A DNA stretch of 64,000 nucleotides from Streptacidiphilus jiangxiensis (GTDB lineage: Bacteria > Actinomycetota > Actinomycetes > Streptomycetales > Streptomycetaceae). Positions within the stretch are counted from its first letter, which is position 1. Each line of letters starts with the position of its first letter. The stretch covers positions 62,001-126,000 of the forward strand of contig NZ_FOAZ01000018.1 in the NCBI RefSeq assembly GCF_900109465.1, written 5' to 3'. Positions 50,989 to 59,292 of this stretch are shown one piece after another. The notes beneath the pieces were generated by a model. It did no database searches, had not been told where the DNA came from, and was given only the letters and a program-made list of their open reading frames with translations. A program made the position numbers and the translations under genes.

Positions 50989-52497
50989 TCAGCGGCCTGA
51001 GATCAGCTCTAGGGCCGGACCGCCGGTCCGCACGTCGACCGTGCGCACCTGGGCCTTGTGCGGGTCCCCCGCACGCACCCTGGCCATCATGGTCGCGTTC
51101 GAGCCGAAGTCGACCAGCGAGCTGCGGTACAGGGTCCGCAGCTGCGCGAGCGTCAGTCCCGACATGCTCTCGAGCCAGGAGCCGACACCGTCGCCGTCCT
51201 CCTCGCCGCGGAGCACGCGGTGCAGCGCCGCCACGTCGTCGCCGTGCTTCGGGTGGCATCGTTCGACGAAGCGTGCGAGCCGTTCCCCCTCGCCGGTGAA
51301 GGGCGAGAAGACCATCGCGACCAGGGACTCCTCACGGAGCCCGAAGACGTTCTCGGCGTAGTCGGCCGACACCGCCCGGCGCTCGACGATCTTGGCGGGC
51401 GAGTCATAGCGGCTCAGCGCGAGCTGGATCAGCCGGTCGGGCATCTCCTTCTTGCGCATCATCGTCTCGGCCAGCTCCAGGTACTCCCGCACGCCGGCCT
51501 CGTAGGTGCGGTCCTCGACGTACTGGGCGCGCAGCCCGCGCAGGTGCGCCATGAGCGTGGGGTTGGCGCAGTCCGACTCGGTGAAGCTGAAGGCCAGGTC
51601 GTCGAAGCGGAAGCCGAGGAAGTCGACGATCAGGTCCCAGTGGTCGTCGACGCGGTAGCTGACCAGGTCGTAGATCGAGATGAAGTCCGGCTGCCGGTCC
51701 CGGTCCCGGTCACCGGTGGAGACCTCGCGCTCGAGCAGGTAGGCCTCCTCGTCGTCACCGAAGAGCTCGCGGAAGTACTGGTCCCCGATGCCGCGCAGCG
51801 CCGTCAGCAGCCCGCGGAAGCCCATCCTGCGGCACTGCTCGACATCGATGCCGCTGTCCTTGGCCAGACGCAGGATCCAGGCGGAGTACAGCAACTGCTC
51901 CCGTCGGGAGTCGCCGGTCATGACCGTGTCGACACCGCCCTGCCACCAGGCCGCCCGGCCGTAGAAGTCCGCCACCGCGAGGTTGCAGCTGTTGCAGAAC
52001 GTCGGTCGCCCGTCGCCGGCCGAACGGTGTCCGTTCATCAGCACGTCGACGCGGTTGATCTCGATCAGTCGCTCGGGAAGCGGCAGGTCGACCCGGAAGG
52101 GGCGGACCTGCGTGTGGTCGATGGTGAGCAGTTCCGCCCGGTCGTCGTCCAGCAGCTCGAGAGCCGCGTAGACACGGTGGATGTTCTCCATCACGGCGAG
52201 CGGGACACCCGCGTGGCGCATGTTCGCCACCCGCATCGTGAAGGTGGTGCCCCGGGTGAGCGCCAGGTGGAGCTGAACGGCGCGCACGAAGGCGACGACG
52301 TAGGTGCTGTCCTTGCCGCCTCCGTAGGCGACCATGACCTTGTACTCGGCCAGCCGGTCGACCCCGCCGGCGGCGTCGACCAGTTTCGCGCCGACCCCCT
52401 CCATGCCCTGCAGTTCGACCTCGGTGAGGAAGCCGGTCAACCGGTCGTGAAGGATCCGGTCGTCGTCCCGCGCCGTGCGGTCGGTCTGGAGGCTCAT
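50989..52497 (-). CDS. PP-loop (adenine nucleotide alpha-hydrolase-like) ATPase
   Basis: A 502-residue protein with an N-type ATP pyrophosphatase motif VMVAYGGGKDSTYVVAFVRA (about residues 54-73) and a Cys pair FCNSCNLAVADFYGRAAWW, followed by TGDSRREQLLYSAW. Members of this superfamily adenylate a substrate for attack by nitrogen or sulfur (as in NAD, asparagine or thio-modification chemistry). The C-terminal half has no recognised match. The ATG overlaps the ATP-grasp 2 stop (ATGA). Likely amidation, thiolation or carboxylate activation in this pathway. Confidence 0.72.
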   Translation of the reverse strand: MSLQTDRTARDDDRILHDRLTGFLTEVELQGMEGVGAKLVDAAGGVDRLAEYKVMVAYGGGKDSTYVVAFVRAVQLHLALTRGTTFTMRVANMRHAGVPLAVMENIHRVYAALELLDDDRAELLTIDHTQVRPFRVDLPLPERLIEINRVDVLMNGHRSAGDGRPTFCNSCNLAVADFYGRAAWWQGGVDTVMTGDSRREQLLYSAWILRLAKDSGIDVEQCRRMGFRGLLTALRGIGDQYFRELFGDDEEAYLLEREVSTGDRDRDRQPDFISIYDLVSYRVDDHWDLIVDFLGFRFDDLAFSFTESDCANPTLMAHLRGLRAQYVEDRTYEAGVREYLELAETMMRKKEMPDRLIQLALSRYDSPAKIVERRAVSADYAENVFGLREESLVAMVFSPFTGEGERLARFVERCHPKHGDDVAALHRVLRGEEDGDGVGSWLESMSGLTLAQLRTLYRSSLVDFGSNATMMARVRAGDPHKAQVRTVDVRTGGPALELISGR

Positions 52498-53732
52498 ACC
52501 GCGGCCACCTCGAATTCGTAGTTCTCGATGATGTGGTGGATGTCCGACTCCACCGTCTTCTCGTCGTCGCCCAGGAGGATGAAGCGGCCGCTGTGCAGCG
52601 CGTCGTACGCGCCGCCGGGCTCCAGCACCTCGCCCACGCCGGGCAGCAGCTCACGCCAGACCGAGGGAACCCGGTCGCGCATCGAACGTGCCGTCACCAC
52701 CCGCACCGCACCCGTGGACGGCTTGGGAAGGACCAGCCAGCCGCCCGACGGATCGCCCTGCTTGGCCGGCACCGACATCGACTCGCCGGACAGGTTGCGG
52801 AGCCAGACCTCGTAGAGGTTGACGCCGAAGACCCGGTTCAGCAGGTGCGGGACCTCGCTCCCGCCCACCCGGCCGCCGATCTCGAGGAAGACCAGGTCGC
52901 CGTCGGGCGTCACGAAGAGCTCGAGGTGGAACGGGGTGATCCGCATCCCCAGGGAACTGACGCACTGCTGGGTGAAGGCCTCGATCCGGTCCCGCAGGTC
53001 GGATCGCTGGACGACGACCGATCCGAGCGGAGCGCCCGCTCCGAAGGCCAGGCAGTCGTTCACGTACCGGGAGGCGACCTGGAAGACGACCCCGGAACCC
53101 TCGTCGGCGTAGCCGTCGACGTGGAAGATCTCCCCGGTGACGAACTCCTCGATCTCGTAACGGGCCAGATCCAGCGTCGGCAGGAGCTCCGCCAGCGCCG
53201 ACGCGTCCTCGACCCGGTGGACGCCGATGCTCGCGGCGCCGTCGACGGGCTTCAGGATGACCGGGAACCCGCACGACTCGGCGAAGGCCAGGGCCTGCTC
53301 GGTGCTCACGCACGCGGCGAAGCGCGGCACGCGCATGCCCGCCTCCGCCAGCAGTTCCTTCATCCGCACCTTGTCGCGGTAGACCGCCACCTCGGCCGTG
53401 TCGGGGCCCGGCAGTCCCAGCTCCTCGCGGACGCGGGCGGCGATCTCCAGGGTGAACTCCGAGAGGGCGATCAGCTGGTCGACCGGTCCGACCTTCGCCG
53501 TCACCTCGAGCACGGCCGTGCGCAGCGACTCGACGTTGTTGACGTCCTCCACCTGCACGAGGTGGGCGATCCTGGACGGGTCCACCAGGACGCCCCGGGC
53601 GCCCGGGCCGTCCACCACGTAGCTGACCCGGTGGGCGTCGTGGTCGATGAACTCCTCGTAGCGGGTCAGCTCGTTGTCCCAGCGAACGCCGTCGTCGAAA
53701 CGGGGCCAGCGGTTGACGATGACGATATGCAT
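52494..53732 (-). CDS. ATP-grasp ligase 2
   Basis: A 412-residue ATP-grasp enzyme beginning MHIVIVNRWPRFDDGVRW. ATP-binding lysine region VILKPVDGAASIGVHRV (about residue 180), EEFVTGEIFHVDGYADEG, and metal-binding FHLELFVTPDGDLVFLEIGG. It resembles carboxylate-amine ligases and L-amino-acid ligases. The start shares bases with the stop of the mutase small subunit (TGATG), and its own stop overlaps the PP-loop start, so translation of these genes is coupled. Confidence 0.87.
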   Translation of the reverse strand: MHIVIVNRWPRFDDGVRWDNELTRYEEFIDHDAHRVSYVVDGPGARGVLVDPSRIAHLVQVEDVNNVESLRTAVLEVTAKVGPVDQLIALSEFTLEIAARVREELGLPGPDTAEVAVYRDKVRMKELLAEAGMRVPRFAACVSTEQALAFAESCGFPVILKPVDGAASIGVHRVEDASALAELLPTLDLARYEIEEFVTGEIFHVDGYADEGSGVVFQVASRYVNDCLAFGAGAPLGSVVVQRSDLRDRIEAFTQQCVSSLGMRITPFHLELFVTPDGDLVFLEIGGRVGGSEVPHLLNRVFGVNLYEVWLRNLSGESMSVPAKQGDPSGGWLVLPKPSTGAVRVVTARSMRDRVPSVWRELLPGVGEVLEPGGAYDALHSGRFILLGDDEKTVESDIHHIIENYEFEVAAV

Positions 53733-54220
53733 CAGTACACCTCGACGATCGATCTCGTCGGCGCGTCCCAGGGAGCGACGACTGCGGCATCTGCCTGCCA
53801 CGCGGAAAAACCCTCGGACTTCCCGAAGCGCAGGAAGTCCTGGAAGCGGGCGATGGCGTCATCGCCCGTAAAGACCTCGGTGTAGCCGAGCAGGAGCAAC
53901 TCGGCACGCACGGCGCCGTTGTTCGACTCCGCCGTCGTCAGCTTCCCGCCGACGACGCAGGGGACCTCCAGCCCCTGCTCGCGCAGCGCCTGGAGCAGGA
54001 CACGCGCACCGTGCAGGCCGTGGCCGTTGACGCTCGACACGACGAGCAGATCCGGCGGCTCCTCGCCGACGGCACGGAGCACCTCGGCGACGGGCGTGCA
54101 GGCACCGAGGTTGCGGACCTGTCCCCCGTTCTCCTCCAGCACCTTCTGGAGGTAGACGAGGTTCCACATGTGCGAGTCGGATTCGACGGTGACCAACAGG
54201 GACCGGAACGGCTGCCTCAT
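53732..54220 (-). CDS. B12-binding small subunit, glutamate mutase-like (GlmS/MutS)
   Basis: A 162-residue cobalamin-binding domain protein. SLLVTVESDSHMWNLVYLQ contains the Co-ligating His in D15-x-H17; the usual Gly of DxHxxG is Asn20. NLGACTP, VVSSVNGHG and VVGGKL match the SxL and GG sites that surround the B12 tail. It pairs with the large subunit encoded at 49731-50987, with two other genes in between, an unusual order. The start overlaps the MFS stop (ATGA). Confidence 0.82.
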   Translation of the reverse strand: MRQPFRSLLVTVESDSHMWNLVYLQKVLEENGGQVRNLGACTPVAEVLRAVGEEPPDLLVVSSVNGHGLHGARVLLQALREQGLEVPCVVGGKLTTAESNNGAVRAELLLLGYTEVFTGDDAIARFQDFLRFGKSEGFSAWQADAAVVAPWDAPTRSIVEVY

Positions 54221-55461
54221 GCGGGGACTCCCGCCGGCTCCGGTTCGCGGGCCGTGAGCGCCTGCCGGAAGCTGCGCATGGTCAGCGGCAGGAAGACGGC
54301 GCCGAACAGACACAGGGCCACGGTCAGCACGGTGACCAGGCTCTGCGGCCCGATCGTGGAGGCCGCCCCGCCGACGACGAGGCCCGCGATCGGCATGGAC
54401 AACAGGTTGAGCAGGTAGAACGGCCCCATGATCTTGCCGAGGTGCTCCTGCGGGATCACCTTGAGCCGCTGCGTGCGGTTGTAGATGTTGTAGAGCGCGT
54501 CCCCGATGAGCGCGGCGACGAAGCCGCAGGCGTAGACCGGGTACGAGGGAGCGACTCCGGCGAGCAACAGCGCGCAGCACAGCAGGACGAACCCGGTCGC
54601 ACCGATCATCCCGACCCCGAACCGCCGCAGGAGCTTGGGGATCAGCAGCAGGTTGAGCAGGCCGATGATGCCCACCACGGTGTTGAGCAGGCCGTACGCG
54701 GAGTCCGGAGCGTGGAAGACACCGGTGACCAGTGCCGCGTTGGCGCTGAGCAGAGTGGCGAAGACGAGGTTGATGCTGAAGTTGAGGATGCCGAGCAGGA
54801 GCACCGGGCGGTTGCCCACCAGCAGACGCCAGCCCATCGCGAGATCCGCCAGGTTCTGCCGGGCACTGCTCTCGCTGACCTCACGCGGGCCCCGCGGGAG
54901 CGGGAGCCAGGCCGCGGCTCCGAGCCCGAAGGCGCCGGCAGCGACCGCAAGCAGCCACAACTTGCCCAGCACGGCCGCCGCCAGCATGGCCAGGGCGGGC
55001 CCCAGCGCCATGGCCAGCAGCTCCATGTTCTGGACCAGTGCCTGGGTGGGGGCGACCTGGTCGCCCTTGGCCAGCTGCGGGACCATCTTCTCCACCGACA
55101 TCCTGGTCGGCGCGACGAAGATCGACAGAACGGCCCCGCCGGTCATCAGGGCGCCGGTCGTCCAGGACGACTCCGTGGCACACACCAGCAGGACGATGAG
55201 AAGCACGGCCCCGCGGATCCCCATGACCCGGGAGAACAGCCGGGCGCCGCCGTCACGGTCGGCGACGAGACCGGCGAAGGGGTAGGCGATCAGGCTCGGC
55301 AGCCATTCGAGTGCGAAGGCAAAGCCGAGACTTGACACCTCTTTGGTGTTCTGGAAGATCAACAGTGGCACCGCGAAGAGCACCACCTGCTCCGAAATCA
55401 GTCCCAGCAGCACCCCGGACCCGAAAAGGGTCCGGTGGAGTCGGCTCGCGGCCTCGGTCAT
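54217..55461 (-). CDS. MFS transporter, probable product exporter
   Basis: A 414-residue major facilitator of the EntS/DHA3-like group, with about 12 membrane segments. It starts LHRTLFGSGVLLGLISEQVV, has WLPSLIAYPFAGLVADRDGG for the loop 2-3 motif and GLLNTVVGIIGLLNLLLIPK in helix 8-9. Its stop overlaps the mutase small-subunit start and its ATG overlaps the monooxygenase stop, so it is co-translated with biosynthetic genes. Product export and self-protection is the natural role. Confidence 0.87.
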   Translation of the reverse strand: MTEAASRLHRTLFGSGVLLGLISEQVVLFAVPLLIFQNTKEVSSLGFAFALEWLPSLIAYPFAGLVADRDGGARLFSRVMGIRGAVLLIVLLVCATESSWTTGALMTGGAVLSIFVAPTRMSVEKMVPQLAKGDQVAPTQALVQNMELLAMALGPALAMLAAAVLGKLWLLAVAAGAFGLGAAAWLPLPRGPREVSESSARQNLADLAMGWRLLVGNRPVLLLGILNFSINLVFATLLSANAALVTGVFHAPDSAYGLLNTVVGIIGLLNLLLIPKLLRRFGVGMIGATGFVLLCCALLLAGVAPSYPVYACGFVAALIGDALYNIYNRTQRLKVIPQEHLGKIMGPFYLLNLLSMPIAGLVVGGAASTIGPQSLVTVLTVALCLFGAVFLPLTMRSFRQALTAREPEPAGVPA

Positions 55462-56564
55462 CCCAGCCGTCCGGCGCGCTCGTGCTCCCGGATGAGCGGC
55501 AGCACGTTCGTGTAGAAGATGCGCATCTCGTCCCGCGTGGGCCAACCCGAGAAAATGAACTCGCTGACCCCGGCCGCCTTGTAGCGGTGGAGGTACTCGG
55601 CTACTTCCTGGTAACTTCCCACCACGCAGAGGGCCGGACCACCACGGTAGGCCACCGCGCCCGAATACAGCACTGGCGAGAGCCAGTCGCCGTTCGCCTG
55701 GTCGGCCAGCCGGAAGGAGTTCTTCACTGCCTCGGAGTCCGATGCGGCAACGAAGTTGGTGACCCACTCCTTGTGGTCCTCGTCGGGGTCGCGCATCATC
55801 TCGGCCAGATCGGCCAGGGCCTCGGCCCGGGTCTCCCTCGCCAGGACGTGCATGCGGATGCCGACCCGCCCCCCGCGCTGCAGGACGGACTCGGCGACCG
55901 GGGCGATGCCCTCCGGGGTGTCGCCGTAGCGCAGCCAGCAGTCCCCGTGGTCGACCGCGGTCTGCTGGGCGACTCCTGACGCACCGCTGATGTAGATGAA
56001 CGGACGGCCACCGCCCTTGTAGCCCAGACCGAGCTGCGCGTCCTCGATCGTGTAGTGCTCCCCCTTGAAGGAGACCGGGGTCTCGCCGCGCCAGAACCTG
56101 TGCAGAATGTCCAGGAACTCGTTCGACCGGGCATATCGTGCGTCGTGCGCGAGGAAATCACCGTAGTAGGCCTGCTCGGCCGGGGAGATGCCGGCGACCA
56201 GATTGAGCGCGATACGCCCGTCTGACATCCAGGAAACGGTGTTGACGACCTGCGCGAAAAGCGTCGGCGAAAGCAGACCGGGGCGGTAGGCAAGAATGAA
56301 CTTGACATTCTTCGTCTCGCGGACGAGGGCGCCGATCATCGGCAGCGGATCAGGCATGTGATAGCTGATTCCCATAAGCAGGGAATCGACTCCGAGCCGG
56401 TCCGCCTCCTGCGCGAAGTCGACTATTCCGTCGAAGTCGAGCTCGCCCGTCCGATACTTCTCGGTGGCCTTCTGCTGTCCACTGTCGAGCGGCGAGCACC
56501 AATGGACCTTGAGCTCTTCCGAAACGGCCGCGCCCTGACGTGACGATCCCTCAAGAATGGCCAT
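55458..56564 (-). CDS. LLM-class FMN-dependent monooxygenase (SsuD-like)
   Basis: A 368-residue luciferase-like flavin monooxygenase. It has GISYHMPDPLPMIGALVRET, FILAYRPGLLSPTLFAQVVN, GRIALNLVAGISPAEQAYYG, and YISGASGVAQQTAVDHGDCW, the last typical of alkanesulfonate-type enzymes. It needs reduced FMN from a separate reductase, provided by the gene at 47902. The ATG at 56564 was chosen because AAAGGTG precedes it; a Met five codons earlier is also possible. First gene of the eight-gene minus-strand operon. Confidence 0.88.
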   Translation of the reverse strand: MAILEGSSRQGAAVSEELKVHWCSPLDSGQQKATEKYRTGELDFDGIVDFAQEADRLGVDSLLMGISYHMPDPLPMIGALVRETKNVKFILAYRPGLLSPTLFAQVVNTVSWMSDGRIALNLVAGISPAEQAYYGDFLAHDARYARSNEFLDILHRFWRGETPVSFKGEHYTIEDAQLGLGYKGGGRPFIYISGASGVAQQTAVDHGDCWLRYGDTPEGIAPVAESVLQRGGRVGIRMHVLARETRAEALADLAEMMRDPDEDHKEWVTNFVAASDSEAVKNSFRLADQANGDWLSPVLYSGAVAYRGGPALCVVGSYQEVAEYLHRYKAAGVSEFIFSGWPTRDEMRIFYTNVLPLIREHERAGRLG

Positions 56565-56756
56565 GCTTACACCTTTCATGCACCGGAGGGGTTGTCCCGG
56601 CGCACACAGAAGCGGGCTCCCCCGAGGCGGGGAAGCCTGTCCGGTAGATATCGGTTCGGATTTCGGGAGTGAAACCCCTGGGTGGGGGGACACCACCCGA
56701 CAAGAGGGGGGTGCTGCTTCGACTAATTCGTCACGGCTGCCGGGCCCGTCGGCCCG

Positions 56757-56785
56757 ATCTTGACACGTCGCAGTCAGGCCGTCAA
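56757..56785 (-). promoter_or_regulatory. Promoter candidate for the monooxygenase-led operon
   Basis: On the minus strand TTGACG (56785-56780) and CAAGAT (56762-56757) are separated by 17 bp. The -35 half is part of a CTTGAC/GTCAAG inverted repeat whose other half overlaps the plus-strand TTGACA. Transcription from here would leave a leader of about 185 nt. Confidence 0.4.
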
Positions 56786-56871
56786 GCATATGGTTCAGTC
56801 CACTCGCGGCTTTATGTACACCCCCGACCAGCCACGATGCCGAGGCGATGCTTTAGGCGACTCCGCCCCGT

Positions 56872-56891
56872 CCTGTGACGTTAACCACAGG
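56872..56891. promoter_or_regulatory. 20-bp palindrome, operator candidate
   Basis: CCTGTGACGTTAACCACAGG: 6-bp arms around an 8-bp spacer. It lies midway in the divergent control region, about 105 bp before the AsnRS-like gene. No regulator gene is visible in the window's part of the locus. Confidence 0.4.
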
Positions 56892-56996
56892 TCCGGACGC
56901 GCCCGGAGGCGCCTCGTCCTGCGTATCATCCATCCTCGGCCGGGCTTTTCGTACGTAATGCATTCGCACTTCATGAGCACTTGAAACGGAATTGAA

Positions 56997-57992
56997 TTGT
57001 CCGCTGACACCGCAGGGGCTGCACTCCCGACCCCGCGCGCGCATCTGACCTCGGACCGAACCCGCGCTGCGCTCACGCTGCAGGGCCGATTCCTGGCAGG
57101 AGCCCGCGACTTCCTGGTCTCGGAGGGCTTCACGGAACTGCTGCCGCCGACCATCGGCCCGGTCACCGACCCGGGGGCCCGCGGAGCCAAGCAGGTCGAC
57201 ATCGACTACTACGGCCACCGCTACAAGTTGATGACCAGTGGCATCCTGTACAAGCAGGCCTCGCTGCTCAGCTTCGACAAGATCTTCCACGTCGCGCCGA
57301 ACGTCCGGCTCGAACCGCTCGAGACCGCGGTGACCCACCGCCACCTGGTCGAGTTCCACCAGCTCGACGTCGAGATCGCCGGCGCTTCCCGGGAAGACGC
57401 GATGGACGTGGCGGAGCGGCTGACCAAGCACTGCGTCGAGCACGTCCTGTCCACCGCGCAGGAGCAACTGGAGATCCTCGCGCGGGAGACGGAGCAGCTC
57501 AAGCAGGTGTGCGCCGCTCCCTACGGGCGCAAGCGGCACTCCGAGGCCGTCGCCGAGCTGCGGGCCACCGGGTACGACCAGGCGGAGAACACGGAGATCG
57601 AGTGGGAGGGCGAGGAGATCATCTCCGCGGCCGCCCCGCACCCGTTCTTCATCACCGACTACCCCAAGGGCTCCCGCGGGTTCTACGACAAGGAGAACAC
57701 CGAGGACCCCGGCGTCCTGCGCAACTTCGACCTCATCTTCCCCGGCGGCTTCGGCGAGATGATGAGCGGCAGCGAGCGGGAGGCCGACTACCGCAACCTG
57801 ATGATGCGCATTCGCGAGACCGGGGAGAACCCCGCCAAGTACGAGTGGTACCTGACGCTGGCCCGCGAGGGCATTCCCTCCAGCGCCGGATTCGGGCTGG
57901 GCGTCGAGCGGTTCACCCGCTTCCTGGGCGGCCTCGACGCCGTGTGGCAGGCCTCGGGCTACCCCAAGCTGCCCGGGGAGCCCCGGCCGTGA
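56997..57992 (+). CDS. Asparagine synthetase-like AsnRS-core ligase
   Basis: A 331-residue class II aminoacyl-tRNA-synthetase catalytic core related to AspRS/AsnRS but lacking the N-terminal anticodon-binding domain (about 100 residues shorter). Motif 2 region RIFHVAPNVR is present as KIFHVAPNVRLEP; FDLIFPGGFGEMMSGSERE and motif 3 GFGLGVERFTRFLGG are clear. Such stand-alone cores include archaeal asparagine synthetase, which amidates aspartate using ATP and ammonia. Amidation or aminoacylation of a (methyl)aspartate-like intermediate fits the mutase nearby. The start appears to be TTG at 56997, since the frame is closed by a stop 15 bp upstream. The next gene overlaps as GTGA. Confidence 0.78.
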   Translation: MSADTAGAALPTPRAHLTSDRTRAALTLQGRFLAGARDFLVSEGFTELLPPTIGPVTDPGARGAKQVDIDYYGHRYKLMTSGILYKQASLLSFDKIFHVAPNVRLEPLETAVTHRHLVEFHQLDVEIAGASREDAMDVAERLTKHCVEHVLSTAQEQLEILARETEQLKQVCAAPYGRKRHSEAVAELRATGYDQAENTEIEWEGEEIISAAAPHPFFITDYPKGSRGFYDKENTEDPGVLRNFDLIFPGGFGEMMSGSEREADYRNLMMRIRETGENPAKYEWYLTLAREGIPSSAGFGLGVERFTRFLGGLDAVWQASGYPKLPGEPRP

Positions 57993-59233
57993 CGGACCTT
58001 CAGGCGCCCGGGTTCGCCGAGGAGCACGTCCGTGCCCGCGCGCGGCACGGTGCCGGCTCGGCCTTCCCGGACCGGGAGGGTTACGGCTCGACTCTCTTCG
58101 GGGGAGCGGCGGCCACCCTCCCTCCGCCGACCGACCCGATCGACCGGGCGCGTCTCGTCCCTCCGGTCTTCGTGCCGCTGCGCCTCGAGCGACTCTTCGA
58201 CCTCGGTCGCGAGCCGCTCTCCGGCGACGTCGACCTGACCACCGACGTCGGCGGTCTGCGCTCCACGCTCCCGGTCTACATCTCGGCCTTCGGGTCCACC
58301 GCGGCCGCCAGTGACCTGGGTCTCGGCGTCGCACAGCAGGCCGGTCGGCTGGGTATCCCCATGGTGATCGGCGAGAACATCGTGCCGGTGTCCGGCTACG
58401 GCCGGATGGAGCAGGAGAAGCAGAGCTCCCTGCTCGGCCGGATCACGCAGTACATCGACGCGGCCCCGCCGGACCTCGGCGGCGTGGTCGTCCAGCAGAG
58501 CACCGAGGACGCCAACGCCGAGGTGTGGAACCTGGTCTACAGCGATCCGGCGGCCCAGCCGCTGCTGACCACGGGCCGACTGGCCTTCGAGCTGAAGGTC
58601 GGTCAGGGAGCCAAGCCGGGCGTCGGCGGCATGACGCTGGTCCCCCGTGCACGGGCGGCCGAGCTGTCGACGCAGTACGACATCATGGACCTCTACGGCC
58701 CCGCGAGCGAGTCGGTGCTGCGCTGCAGCAGCCCGGGCACCTTCTCCGAGGAGATCCTGCGTCAGCAGATCCGCCTGATGCGGAACAACTATCCGCGCTG
58801 CCGGGTGTGGGTCAAGCTGCCGCCGGGGCGCGACGTGCACCACGCCGCAGCGGTCGCGTGGGCCGCCGGGGCGGACTCCGTCACCGTCGACGGCGCCGAG
58901 GGCGGCACGGGTTGGGCTCCCAGCGCCTTTCTGGACCAGGTGGGCCTTCCGCTCGCGGAGTGCCTCGACCGGGTCACTCCCGAGGAGAACTGTCTGCTCG
59001 TCAGCGGGCGTGTCTGGGAGGGCGCTCGCGCCGTCAAGTGCCTCGCGTTGGGCGCCAGGGCGGTGGGTCTCGGCCGGGCCGCCCTCATCGCGACCGACGA
59101 GGATCCGAAGCTGGGCCTGGAGAACTTCCTGGAGTGCCTGGCCCTGGAGATGCGTCTGCTGATCAGCGCACTGGGGAAGTACCGCGTCTCGGACCTGTCC
59201 GCCGAGGACGTCTGGATGCCGTCGGCGCGTTAG
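57989..59233 (+). CDS. Stand-alone glutamate synthase FMN-domain-like protein
   Basis: A 414-residue FMN-binding TIM-barrel of the GltB central-domain/alpha-hydroxy-acid-oxidase-like family. FELKVGQGAKPGVGGM and VDGAEGGTGWAPSAF correspond to the GltB KxxQGAKPGxGG and GGTGAAP motifs. The glutaminase and iron-sulfur parts of true glutamate synthase are absent, so it may be a reductase, dehydrogenase or amine/imine oxidoreductase. The GTG start overlaps the AsnRS-like stop (GTGA): the two genes form a coupled pair. A 20-bp hairpin follows. Confidence 0.78.
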   Translation: MTDLQAPGFAEEHVRARARHGAGSAFPDREGYGSTLFGGAAATLPPPTDPIDRARLVPPVFVPLRLERLFDLGREPLSGDVDLTTDVGGLRSTLPVYISAFGSTAAASDLGLGVAQQAGRLGIPMVIGENIVPVSGYGRMEQEKQSSLLGRITQYIDAAPPDLGGVVVQQSTEDANAEVWNLVYSDPAAQPLLTTGRLAFELKVGQGAKPGVGGMTLVPRARAAELSTQYDIMDLYGPASESVLRCSSPGTFSEEILRQQIRLMRNNYPRCRVWVKLPPGRDVHHAAAVAWAAGADSVTVDGAEGGTGWAPSAFLDQVGLPLAECLDRVTPEENCLLVSGRVWEGARAVKCLALGARAVGLGRAALIATDEDPKLGLENFLECLALEMRLLISALGKYRVSDLSAEDVWMPSAR

Positions 59234-59244
59234 CCCGCCGACAC

Positions 59245-59286
59245 GACGGAAGGCCTCCGCGGGATGTCCCGCGGAGGCCTTCCGTC
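59245..59286. terminator. Strong bidirectional hairpin terminator
   Basis: A perfect 20-bp stem (59245-59264 against 59267-59286), flanked by further partial pairing, lies between convergent genes (stops at 59233 and 59295). It is the most stable hairpin in the window and should end both operons. Confidence 0.8.
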
Positions 59287-59292
59287 GTCGTG

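Larger units (their letters stand above)
56565..56996. other. Divergent control region of the biosynthetic locus (432 bp)
   Basis: No gene was found here. It is less GC-rich than its surroundings and separates the divergent monooxygenase-led operon from the AsnRS-like gene. It contains a -35/-10 pair for the minus strand (56757-56785), a TTGACA on the plus strand (56760-56765) whose -10 is unclear, an inverted repeat at 56872-56891 and several GC-rich foldbacks in the minus-strand leader. No B12-riboswitch box was seen. Confidence 0.55.

Noticed and set aside
56565-56750. A cobalamin riboswitch in front of the operon with the B12 mutase
   Set aside because: The minus-strand leader has foldbacks, but no B12-box-like sequence was found, so it is not annotated.
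56997-57992. A second asparaginyl- or aspartyl-tRNA synthetase
   Set aside because: It is only 331 residues and has no anticodon-binding domain, so tRNA charging is unlikely.
57989-59233. Type 2 isopentenyl-diphosphate isomerase
   Set aside because: The QGAKPGVGG and EGGTG motifs fit the glutamate-synthase FMN domain better, and there are no isoprenoid genes nearby.
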